Source: JANWLD01 sp035700225 (lineage in GTDB: Bacteria; Patescibacteriota; Saccharimonadia; Saccharimonadales; 2-12-FULL-41-12). From it: a stretch of DNA of 64,000 nucleotides. The stretch lies in assembly GCA_035700225.1 (NCBI GenBank), contig DASSOT010000003.1, positions 1 through 64,000 on the forward strand, in the 5' to 3' direction. Below the pieces are notes generated by a model, which saw nothing but the letters and a program-made list of their open reading frames with translations, searched no databases and was not told the DNA's origin. Position 1 is the first letter of the stretch. Each line of letters starts with the position of its first letter. Positions 40,082 through 48,554 of the stretch are shown here, piece after piece. The translations under genes and the position numbers were made by a program.

Positions 40082-40656
40082 GTCTTAAACAAGCCTCCCG
40101 GTATCAGATATTGCAATATGGAAAATGCGAAGATGTAGATAGCCAGGCCGATGACCGCATACTGGGCCCGCTGTTTGGCGCTTTGGCTGTTTTCGGGGTT
40201 GCCTTCAGCCATACTGTATTGCAGGCCGGCGAGTATCAGCGAAACCGTTATGACAATACCGATTCCAACCGAAGCGAACCGGATAAGTGCAAACACCAGG
40301 TCTTGGATTGGCCCGAGGTTCGCCGGACCGTTTTTGCCCAGACAGCCGAAATTAAATTTGGTCTTGACGTTTCTGGACTGGTCGTCGAGATTGCCGCACT
40401 GGTAATTGCCTTTCTGGCCAGCGCCCTCTATGGTGAATTTGTTTATCACATCGGCTTTACAGCCACCGGGGTCATCGCTGTCGGCACAATTATCGAATGC
40501 TTTCTTGCATTTGTCGGCATCATAAATAAAGTCGCCATTACAGTCCGACCTTCTGGCGGCGGCGTCCGTCTTAGCAGACAAGAACAATACTGGCGCAACA
40601 AACACCATTAGAAAGAAACTTGTCAGGACTATTTTCTTTACGGCTAAGGTTTGCAT
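40078..40656 (-). CDS. T4SS pilin-like protein, paralog 1 (large, Cys-rich)
   Basis: A 192-residue first gene of the series. A signal peptide to about residue 33 is followed by an exterior domain of about 80 residues with six cysteines (DCNGDF, KCKKAFDNC, GGCKAD, YQCGN, FGCLG), then two helices around AGLQYSMAEGNPENSQSAKQRAQYAVIGLAIY. The larger disulfide-capable exterior suggests a tip or adhesive subunit; that is inference. Confidence 0.78.
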   Translation of the reverse strand: MQTLAVKKIVLTSFFLMVFVAPVLFLSAKTDAAARRSDCNGDFIYDADKCKKAFDNCADSDDPGGCKADVINKFTIEGAGQKGNYQCGNLDDQSRNVKTKFNFGCLGKNGPANLGPIQDLVFALIRFASVGIGIVITVSLILAGLQYSMAEGNPENSQSAKQRAQYAVIGLAIYIFAFSILQYLIPGGLFKT

Positions 40657-40827
40657 GGTTTATTTGTTTTTAGTGGTCGTTACAGCTTAATTATGACCTT
40701 TATGTTTATGTTTAGCAAGCTGGCACGGGTATTTATTTAGGTATCGACTTTTTAGCTTAAGTGTTTTATGCTCATTAAAGAAGAGTAGTCTTCCTTGATT
40801 ATTCATCGTCAAAAACATAAAAAGAAC

Positions 40828-42129
40828 ATGAACAAAAAAATAACAAAAAGTCTGTTTGGCCGAGCTTCTGTCATGTTGCTCGCTTTTGTTTTTTTTGGTT
40901 CTATTCTTACTTCGCTGTTTTTCTTCTCCCCCCCTGTAGCCGCCGACAATAGCGGTACAGGTACGTTTGAGTACAAAGACATACACAATGAAACCATAAT
41001 AGAGGTCAGGGGCGGTGATACGCAGGAATATCATAAAAGCACCGGCGGCAATGGCGTATACAACGGCGGGGGTGCTGAAGGTTTTGACGGGTGTACGGCC
41101 TGGATTCAGACCAACAGCCATAAATACGACGGTGATACGCATGCCAAATGGTGGGCCGGGTGTCTAGGCGGGCCCGACAAAACTCCTACCGAGCCGGGTA
41201 AAAAATCCATCACCATAAAGGCGGCACACAACTATACCGGGGACTGGATAGACCATAGCCACATAAAAGTCGGCGGCACCATTTATTACGACAACCACAT
41301 AGACGACACGCTCGATTTCAAAGCTACAAACCAGAATAATGGTTGTGATACGAACGTCATTAACGGCTTTCCTGAGTCCGACGGGGGTGACATAACCAAC
41401 GCCCCGGCCGCCGAGATAACCATTAACAAGCCTGTCAGCGCAACCAACAATAACTGCGTTCAGACTAAGCACCCCGTATATTTCAATAACACACAAAATT
41501 TTGCAATCTATTTCATGTGGGTGGACGCAGGAACCATACAGACCTCCGATAGGACAGCCATGGTTTACGTGCAGAACGGCGGGGGCGGGCCTTATCTGGA
41601 TAACGGTAGCGGGCGCAGTAGTGATTCCAGTTGTCTATCCCAGATAGTACCGGATAGCGTCGGCTCAAGACATGGAACCTTAATCCTGCGCAATAGCGAC
41701 GGTAATCCTTTTTCAAGCGGATTCAGCCCGCAGATATCCGGCGTTGATTTTCATGATCACGGAGGGTGCAAAGTAAGTGACCCTTTGCGCGTGAACATAG
41801 GCGGTAATGTGAACGCATCGAAGCCGCCCGGTAGTGGAGATGCCGGCGGAGCCGATGCCGGAGATGCCGGCGGAAACATAACCGACTGCGATACCGAGCT
41901 CACCTCGCCATTAAGCTGGATATTATGCCCGCTGATAGACATAGGCTCCAATGTTTCTGATTTTGTCTTCAACGACCTGGCCAAACCGTTGCTTAGCGAC
42001 ATACCTATAAGCACCAAGCGGGACAACGGCACCTACAGAGCCTGGCAAGGCTTCAGGTTTTTAGCTAACATCATGCTTATCGGGTCCATGCTGGCGATAG
42101 TTTACGCCCAAGCGAGGGGGGAGAAGTAA
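40828..42129 (+). CDS. secreted/membrane protein opening the plus-strand T4SS operon
   Basis: A 433-residue protein from the ATG at 40828. It has a signal peptide (about 1-39), a Gly/Asn/Asp-rich exterior of about 320 residues with scattered cysteines (DGCTAW, AGCLGG, NGCDT, NNCVQ, SSCLS, GGCKV), a low-complexity GDAGGADAGDAGG linker, and a C-terminal membrane segment (FRFLANIMLIGSMLAIVYAQ) near an ILCPLIDIG stretch. TTGATT, 17 nt and TAAAAA lie just upstream. No family recognised; placement next to virB6 suggests an exposed component of the apparatus. Its stop overlaps the next start. Confidence 0.72.
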   Translation: MNKKITKSLFGRASVMLLAFVFFGSILTSLFFFSPPVAADNSGTGTFEYKDIHNETIIEVRGGDTQEYHKSTGGNGVYNGGGAEGFDGCTAWIQTNSHKYDGDTHAKWWAGCLGGPDKTPTEPGKKSITIKAAHNYTGDWIDHSHIKVGGTIYYDNHIDDTLDFKATNQNNGCDTNVINGFPESDGGDITNAPAAEITINKPVSATNNNCVQTKHPVYFNNTQNFAIYFMWVDAGTIQTSDRTAMVYVQNGGGGPYLDNGSGRSSDSSCLSQIVPDSVGSRHGTLILRNSDGNPFSSGFSPQISGVDFHDHGGCKVSDPLRVNIGGNVNASKPPGSGDAGGADAGDAGGNITDCDTELTSPLSWILCPLIDIGSNVSDFVFNDLAKPLLSDIPISTKRDNGTYRAWQGFRFLANIMLIGSMLAIVYAQARGEK

Positions 42130-44057
42130 TGTTAGACTCCTATACAATTAGAAAAATAGTCCCGCGCCTGGCCCTGGCCGTAATCGGTGTGAACCTGTCC
42201 ATATATCTCTGCCTGGCGGCGGTTGACGTCACAAATATCATCGGAGGCGGTTTGGGCGACCTTATACGCACGCCCTTCGTGGACAGCGGCAGTTTCGGCA
42301 GTATCGGTATAGAGAAAAACGCGCTCAATGGCATCGTCGGTGCCGTCGGGGCCGGGTTGATGGCGGCCATAGTTACTGCCGTCGTAGCGCTGGGGTTGAC
42401 AGCTTCATTCATAATAGTCGGCCTCGGTATGTTGCTTTTGGCCAGTGCTGTCGTCGTACTTGTCGCGATAGCTGTTCTGGCCACGCTCGTACTCAGATAC
42501 GGTGCGATAATCTTCCTAAGCATAGTTTCACCGATAGCCATCGCTTGCCTGGTCCTGCCGGGAACAGAAAAATACTTTAAGACCTGGTGGGATTTTTACC
42601 TTAAAACGCTGATTGTCTATCCTATCATCGCGGCTATATTCGCCATCTCCGATGTCTTGGGGGCAATATTCTTAAGCACCCAGGCCTCCGTAAATAACCT
42701 GAGCAGTCTGGTTTCCATATTCGTCGTGCTGGCGGCCATGTACGCGCCTCTTTTCATGATTCCGTTTTCATTCAAGATGGCCGGCGGGTTCCTGGGCAAC
42801 TTCTACGACTTCCTTAACACACAAGGGGTCAACCGGGTGCGCGAAAAGCTCAACAAATGGAAAGAAGACCCGGAAAGCTGGTACGCCCAGAACAAGCAAC
42901 GCCTGCATGACCAAAAATATGAAAAAGGTTTCACGGCCAAGCAGATAGCCAGCGGTACGATAGCCGGTGGAAGAAGCTTCATGAGAGGCCAGGGGTTTAG
43001 AGCCGCTTACGGCGGTAAGTCCAGGGCACTCGGCGCGCAGAAGATACTCGCCGCCGCTAAACAGGCTCAGGAGCGCGAAATCATGGCAACAATCCAGGGC
43101 GATGACGATATCGGTGAAGCCCTTTATGCAGGTGGTAGCCGGCAGGAAATAGCCAATGCTTTAATGAAGGCGAACTCAACCCGCTTCGGCGACATAAATG
43201 ACCCTTCCAAGCATACTGCCGAGCAGTTGAGAGAGCGCGAGGAAGCCATAGCGCTGGTGCAAAGCGCTCAGGGCATGATGGGCAACAGCGTACGAAAGTT
43301 TGTTGCCGGACACGAAATAGCAAGCTCTACCACCGGCTTCAACAAGGCCGGCGGCGTAGAGCTATTCCAAAAAGCCCAAGGCGTGGGCGATTCCGAAATG
43401 CTCAGGATGCGCTCGATGATAGACATGAAAGGCGAGCAGAAGAAGTTAAACCGTCTGGATTCCGGCGGGTACAGTACATCCAAGGCTCTTAACCTGAGGA
43501 AAGAATACGCCGCCGGTACCGGCGACTTTGCCGGTCTTAACCAGGCGCAAAGGGACACTTTACTGGAAGAGAAACTGCTTGATTCCGCTATCGAAAAGAA
43601 CAGCCCGTCGGCGCTGGCCACCATGGACCACAATGGTATGAAGCGCGTGTCCCAGCGTATAGGCCATAGGCTTAACCAAGCCCGCATGATCGAGGATCCT
43701 GAAGAGCGCGCCAAAGCAATCGAGCTGGAAACTGCCCATTTAGCCGCCTTGCGCGATGCACTTAACTACGCCTCCAACGAAAACCGCACTGACTTGGTAG
43801 ACGATGTTTACTCCACTTCTGTCGAAGGAATGTCTATACAAGTCAAGAAAAGGGACGAGCTTGGTAATGTCATGAAGGATGCAGAGGGCAATGAAATTAT
43901 GGAAACCAGAGCGCCGAACGTAAGAGAGCTTGTACAGTTAATGGATTCTGGCAAAGGTCTATTTAGCACCTATGATGACGCCCACAGGGGCTATGGTTCT
44001 AGTGAATTGGATGAGCGGCACAGGATGGACGATATTATGCGACCTCCGGGTGGATAA
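42129..44057 (+). CDS. VirB6/TrbL-like T4SS inner-membrane protein
   Basis: A 642-residue protein. The first about 230 residues contain six to seven transmembrane helices with RYGAIIFLSIVSPIAIACLV and TEKYFKTWWDFYLKTLIVYPI, typical of the VirB6-like channel component in Gram-positive and CPR systems. The remaining about 400 residues are hydrophilic, charged and largely helical, presumably cytoplasmic. Its ATG overlaps the preceding stop. VirB6 forms the translocation channel at the membrane, so this is the likely conduit of the system. Confidence 0.85.
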   Translation: MLDSYTIRKIVPRLALAVIGVNLSIYLCLAAVDVTNIIGGGLGDLIRTPFVDSGSFGSIGIEKNALNGIVGAVGAGLMAAIVTAVVALGLTASFIIVGLGMLLLASAVVVLVAIAVLATLVLRYGAIIFLSIVSPIAIACLVLPGTEKYFKTWWDFYLKTLIVYPIIAAIFAISDVLGAIFLSTQASVNNLSSLVSIFVVLAAMYAPLFMIPFSFKMAGGFLGNFYDFLNTQGVNRVREKLNKWKEDPESWYAQNKQRLHDQKYEKGFTAKQIASGTIAGGRSFMRGQGFRAAYGGKSRALGAQKILAAAKQAQEREIMATIQGDDDIGEALYAGGSRQEIANALMKANSTRFGDINDPSKHTAEQLREREEAIALVQSAQGMMGNSVRKFVAGHEIASSTTGFNKAGGVELFQKAQGVGDSEMLRMRSMIDMKGEQKKLNRLDSGGYSTSKALNLRKEYAAGTGDFAGLNQAQRDTLLEEKLLDSAIEKNSPSALATMDHNGMKRVSQRIGHRLNQARMIEDPEERAKAIELETAHLAALRDALNYASNENRTDLVDDVYSTSVEGMSIQVKKRDELGNVMKDAEGNEIMETRAPNVRELVQLMDSGKGLFSTYDDAHRGYGSSELDERHRMDDIMRPPGG

Positions 44058-44105
44058 GACATATCCTTATTTGACAAAATAACAAAAATATAAAATTATA
44101 ACAAT

Positions 44106-46574
44106 ATGACCGAAGCACTAAAAGACAGAGCAGTAGACGCCGCCACAGATTACGTAGTCGACAGGCCTGTCACGGGAGGTTCGGACGGTTATGCGCATCA
44201 CCACCATGGGCCTCAGCCTTTGGATTGGCCGGTTGAAACTCCAGCCGACGTATATGACGATAGGGAACCTTTGGGTGATGAATTTGAAGTTCCCAGTTCG
44301 GTGTCCGGGGGCGAGGTTGGCAGATATGCCGAAGAGTCGCAACAGGGCGGGATAGTCAGAAAATCACTCGGAAAGGTCGCTACGCGCTTCTTAAAGCGCG
44401 GCGAAGGTTATGAAAAGCTGGCCAAGGCCAGACGCGACATACCGGGCGCATTGCACCAGCACGAAGGCGCAGACGCCGCCCCGCCGATTGATGCGCCGCC
44501 GCGGGACTATAGGCGATGGGAAAGGGCGCGACGAAAGGATGCAAAAAATACCTTGCGTCATAACGACATCATCCAGGACCGACATGTCCTAATTGATCGA
44601 AGCCACTCTACGCAAGGGTTGCGTTCGGGCAAGATGGTCCGAAACCGCATAACATGGCAAAAACGACAGAACGCCCTAGCGGAAGCGGCCAGTCAAGAGC
44701 CTAGCTATGGCTTTATATTTACGAAAGACGGAAGAAAAGTACCCACCATTTTTACCCCAACCTACCAGGAGCCTTTACTCGATCAGGACGACCATCTGCC
44801 CAAAGAAGAACAGGCACGCATAGCGGCAGAAAACAAAAGGATAAAAGCAGAGAATAAGGCACGTCTTAAGACAACAGCTGGCAGACACGAAAAGCTGGGG
44901 AAGCTGGTAAAGGGTCTCGACCCTGACAAACCTATTGACGTTAATAATCCTCTGGATGTAAGAAGCGTACCGATTAACAATGAAGCCGCGACCCTGACTT
45001 CTGATGAAGCCGCAGAAGTTGAAACCGTAATGATGAACAGTGTTAATCCCGACCTAAAAAGGCAAGTAGATGCCGGCGTCCTCACTCGCGCAGAGGCAAA
45101 AAAGAAAGCTTCAGAAATAAGGGGCGTGATTGAAAACAGGCTACTAGTTACACGCTCTATGAAGCCTGATATCGAAAAAAAGGTTAAAAAAGAAGTTGAT
45201 GACGACATACGCGCGGGGACGGTAGCACCGGCAGACGCGGAAAAAGAAGTCAAAAAAAGAACCAACAAAGCAATCAAACAGGAACTGAGGCAAAGCCGCA
45301 GGAAAAAGACAAAAGCTGGAAAGAAAATAAGGGACGACCGCGAGAAAGTCGAACAAATCAAATACTGGATGGGCCGGGCCGCCGAAGACTATGAAGAAAC
45401 AAGCAATCCGAGCCCTATACCGGACCTGGACAACCCGGACCAGGCGATTGACCGCATAAATAACCGTACGCCTAACTGGGGCGGCAACCGGGCTAATGAA
45501 GCCAAGCAACTGCGCAAATGGATGCGCTTGAACCGGGAATCACATCGCATACGCGAAAGACAGGAAGCCGTTTCCGAAGGCAGGGATTGGACCGGGCGCA
45601 GGTTCAAAAGGCAGTCAAAACGAAGGCGCAACGCCGCCAGCAAGATAGTCGGCGCCCAGAAAAACAGCGCCAGGGCCAGGACCAGGATAGGCGAAACCAG
45701 TGAGCAGGTAAAAGACAAAGCCCGATACAAGGCCCAGAGAGCTTCCATAAAAGCGCTGGGCAAAGCAACTGAAGCCTCCAGAAAAGTGCGCGGCAAGTTC
45801 GGCGAAATGGCCCACAAGATACACATGCGCGATTATGACAATACCAAGCTAAGCAAAAAGGCCGAGGAATTACGCACTCGTAGTTACAGGGATGCGCGAC
45901 TGAAGGTACGCGCCGACAACCTATGGCTGAAAGACTATGGCGACACCCGCCTTGCTAGGCTAGGCCGTAAAAAGCCGAAGCTTCAGAAAGTCGCGGACAA
46001 ACAACGGCAGTTCGGCGAGTTTCGAGCCAAGAAACTGGACAAGCTGGCTGACAGGCAGGAGCAGTTCGGCAGGTTCCGCGGCAAACAGGTCAAAAAAGCC
46101 GCTAAAGGCCAGGAAAAATTTGCAGACTATAGGCGCAAGAAATACAGGGGCGGCGCCATAAAGGCCGGCGAAGTAGCCGCTGAGTTTGACGCGCGCCGGC
46201 AACAGACCAAAACCCGAAAGAAAATAGCCGACAGAATCAGCAGAAGACGGGCGGTAGAAAGACGCGAGCGCCGACAGGGCGATGCCCACGATCAAGAATT
46301 CAGGGTAAGGGATAGAAGAAACCGTAACAAGGGCCATATAGACAAGATGGCTACCGACCAGAAGAAACTCAGGGAAGGTTTCGTCAAAGGATTCCCCGCC
46401 GACCGGGTTGAAGCTTTTGACGAACAGGTTGAGCGCCTGCGAGAGAGGATGGTTCAGGACTTTCAAGATACCCGCGGTAGAGACCCCTATCCGACTGAAG
46501 GCGCCCGTCTGCTTTATAGGGCTACGCAAGGAGCCATCCGGGCTACACGCGCTAGCGGTTCCACCGGCCCTTAG
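44106..46574 (+). CDS. large basic helical protein with 18-residue repeats
   Basis: An 822-residue very hydrophilic protein rich in Arg, Lys, Glu and Ala. It has no signal peptide or transmembrane helix, so it is probably cytoplasmic. Long stretches have coiled-coil character. Around residues 628-685 three 18-residue units follow one another, each of the pattern A-D-K/R-Q-x-Q-F-G-x-F-R-x-K-x-x-K-K. The N-terminus carries HHHHG. The strong positive charge suggests nucleic-acid or membrane-surface binding. No known family; it lies inside the T4SS operon between virB6 and prgI, so a role in that apparatus is likely. Confidence 0.7.
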   Translation: MTEALKDRAVDAATDYVVDRPVTGGSDGYAHHHHGPQPLDWPVETPADVYDDREPLGDEFEVPSSVSGGEVGRYAEESQQGGIVRKSLGKVATRFLKRGEGYEKLAKARRDIPGALHQHEGADAAPPIDAPPRDYRRWERARRKDAKNTLRHNDIIQDRHVLIDRSHSTQGLRSGKMVRNRITWQKRQNALAEAASQEPSYGFIFTKDGRKVPTIFTPTYQEPLLDQDDHLPKEEQARIAAENKRIKAENKARLKTTAGRHEKLGKLVKGLDPDKPIDVNNPLDVRSVPINNEAATLTSDEAAEVETVMMNSVNPDLKRQVDAGVLTRAEAKKKASEIRGVIENRLLVTRSMKPDIEKKVKKEVDDDIRAGTVAPADAEKEVKKRTNKAIKQELRQSRRKKTKAGKKIRDDREKVEQIKYWMGRAAEDYEETSNPSPIPDLDNPDQAIDRINNRTPNWGGNRANEAKQLRKWMRLNRESHRIRERQEAVSEGRDWTGRRFKRQSKRRRNAASKIVGAQKNSARARTRIGETSEQVKDKARYKAQRASIKALGKATEASRKVRGKFGEMAHKIHMRDYDNTKLSKKAEELRTRSYRDARLKVRADNLWLKDYGDTRLARLGRKKPKLQKVADKQRQFGEFRAKKLDKLADRQEQFGRFRGKQVKKAAKGQEKFADYRRKKYRGGAIKAGEVAAEFDARRQQTKTRKKIADRISRRRAVERRERRQGDAHDQEFRVRDRRNRNKGHIDKMATDQKKLREGFVKGFPADRVEAFDEQVERLRERMVQDFQDTRGRDPYPTEGARLLYRATQGAIRATRASGSTGP

Positions 46575-46613
46575 CCGTTTTTCCTGGTTGAGCTTGTTAA
46601 AATACTAATGGTA

Positions 46614-46628
46614 AACTGTTAAACAGTT
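46614..46628. promoter_or_regulatory. palindrome at the prgI promoter
   Basis: AACTGTT-A-AACAGTT is a perfect 7-bp inverted repeat that overlaps the extended -10 TGG-TAAACT and ends 3 nt before the prgI ATG. Its position suits an operator or a start-site hairpin. The stretch TAAACTGTTAAACA also occurs in the tsaD promoter (about 12391-12404). Confidence 0.45.
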
Positions 46629-46631
46629 CCT

Positions 46632-47636
46632 ATGGCAACATACAAAGTAATCCAGGACATAGAGGCCGAAGATAAGTTCGTAGGCCCGCTGACGCTGAAA
46701 CAATTCGTTTTTGCTATGTTCGGCGCGCTTTTTGCATATCTGTCGTTCTTCGTACTTACCAAAGGCCTGGCATGGGGTCTAATAGCCACTATGCCGCCTT
46801 CTCTTTTCGGATTTTTCATGGCCGTGCCGTGGAGTAGTGAACAACCTACGGATATATGGGTGCTGGCAAAGATACGTTTCAGACTGAAACCAAAAAAACG
46901 CATCTGGGACCAAAGCGGCATGCAGGAGCTTGTGACCATAACCGCCCCCAAGAAGGAAGAAAAGCCCCTGACCAAAAATATGTCGCAGGCCGAAGTAAAA
47001 AGCCGGCTGAAGGCACTGGCCGAAACGATTGACAGTCGAGGCTGGATTATCAAGGATTCCCCGGATAGTTTCGTGGCCGAAGAAGCTAGCGACCGCTTGA
47101 TAGACCCGGGCATAATGCCGAGGCAGGTGCCTGACGTTGATATGGCCGCCATACCGGATATGCTTGAGGAAGAGCACGGTCTGGACAGCATGATTCAGCA
47201 GAGCGATGAGGCCAGAAAAGCCCAACTTATGGAAAAGATGAACCGTATCAGGCAGGGCGAGTCCGTAATTGCCACCGAGGAGCCGGAGCCCGTCGTTTCC
47301 CCGCCTGACGAAAACACTGAAAACGCGCTTGATGAAGCGGTTTTGAGCGCCAGCCTGAGAGCAAAGAAGCAGGCCGGAGATATATCAAGAGGCAACATGC
47401 ATGCCATACCGGCCAGCCAGCCAGTAGCGCAGACAAGCCAGCCTGCGGGACAGGATGAAGGTGCAGAGGAAGCGGAGCAAACAGAGGTAGAAAAAGCACA
47501 AGCGTCTGTGACAGAACAGAGAAGGCCTGATATACTGGACTTAGCCCGGAACAACGATCTGAACGTATCAACTATTGCGAGGCAAGCCAGCAATAAAGAC
47601 AAAGGTCCGGATGAAGTCGTTATTGCCCTTCACTAG
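46632..47636 (+). CDS. PrgI-family T4SS protein
   Basis: A 334-residue protein. The N-terminal about 110 residues match PrgI: YKVIQDIEAEDKFVGPLTLKQFVF, two close transmembrane helices and DIWVLAKIRFRLKPKKRIWDQ. PrgI is the small membrane partner of the VirB4 ATPase in Gram-positive conjugation systems, comparable to VirB3. The C-terminal 220 residues are an unusual polar extension with Gln/Ala/Glu-rich segments. Directly upstream of the TraC-like and virB4 genes, as expected. Confidence 0.88.
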   Translation: MATYKVIQDIEAEDKFVGPLTLKQFVFAMFGALFAYLSFFVLTKGLAWGLIATMPPSLFGFFMAVPWSSEQPTDIWVLAKIRFRLKPKKRIWDQSGMQELVTITAPKKEEKPLTKNMSQAEVKSRLKALAETIDSRGWIIKDSPDSFVAEEASDRLIDPGIMPRQVPDVDMAAIPDMLEEEHGLDSMIQQSDEARKAQLMEKMNRIRQGESVIATEEPEPVVSPPDENTENALDEAVLSASLRAKKQAGDISRGNMHAIPASQPVAQTSQPAGQDEGAEEAEQTEVEKAQASVTEQRRPDILDLARNNDLNVSTIARQASNKDKGPDEVVIALH

Positions 47637-47681
47637 GCCGGCTTCGCTTGAAAGATCAAAACATGAAAAGGGTGGAAAAGG

Positions 47682-48554
47682 ATGAATCCTTCCCAGCAAA
47701 ATGCTAACGCTCAACCGAATATAAATTTACAGACACCCCAGCATTCAGGCGCTGAGGTTGTGCAGAATGCCCAGCCCGCGAACCCCGCCCAGCCCGCAGG
47801 ACAGATTCCGGCAAAACCGGCAGTAAATACCAACAGCACCCAGAACAACCTTCAGATAGCCGAGATACGCGACGGTATAGTTATCATGAACGACGGTTCT
47901 TTCCGTTCCGTGGTCATGTTCAAGTCCATCAACTTTGATCTTATGAGCCCCGACGAGCGCGAAGGGGTCGAATATGCATACCAAAGCTTCTTGAACTCGC
48001 TTTATTTTCCTATACAGATATTCGTCCGTTCCGAAAAAGTCGACATGAGGCCGTACATGGAAAGATTACAGAAGATTCAGAACGAACATGACAACATGCT
48101 CCTGGCTATCCTGATGGACGATTACCTCGGTTATATAGAACAATTGTCGGCTCAGACCAACATAATGGACAAGCATTTCTATGTCGTCATACCCTTTTTG
48201 CCCAGCGAATCCAAGGAACATACGCTTACATCCAGCAAAAATATATTGGATGGAGTGATAGGGCTTTTCAGCAAATCTCCGACACATGTGGTCATCAACG
48301 AAGCCAAGCTGGAAGAAGCCAAGACTGAACTGCGCAACCGAGTCCAGGCTGTGTTGAGCGGTCTGCTTGACTGCGGAGTTCAGGGCTTGCCGCTGGACAC
48401 GGAAGAGCTTATCGAGCTTTATTACGACACCTATAACCCCGACACGGCCACCAGACAACATCTGCAAAGGTTCAAGGATCTTTCTGCGCCGGTAGTAACC
48501 AAGGGCGAAGGGCAGGCGCCACAGCCCGACCTGGATAAGGAGCTCGAAACGTAG
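47682..48554 (+). CDS. TraC-like domain protein (separate N-terminal part of VirB4)
   Basis: A 290-residue soluble protein. A Gln/Asn/Pro-rich N-terminus of about 55 residues precedes a domain starting IRDGIVIMNDGSFRSVVMFKSINFDLMSPDER, which is the TraC-like N-terminal domain found in or next to VirB4 ATPases of CPR and Gram-positive T4SS. It has no ATPase motifs. Its stop codon overlaps the GTG of virB4, so the two are made together and probably act as a two-chain VirB4. Confidence 0.85.
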   Translation: MNPSQQNANAQPNINLQTPQHSGAEVVQNAQPANPAQPAGQIPAKPAVNTNSTQNNLQIAEIRDGIVIMNDGSFRSVVMFKSINFDLMSPDEREGVEYAYQSFLNSLYFPIQIFVRSEKVDMRPYMERLQKIQNEHDNMLLAILMDDYLGYIEQLSAQTNIMDKHFYVVIPFLPSESKEHTLTSSKNILDGVIGLFSKSPTHVVINEAKLEEAKTELRNRVQAVLSGLLDCGVQGLPLDTEELIELYYDTYNPDTATRQHLQRFKDLSAPVVTKGEGQAPQPDLDKELET

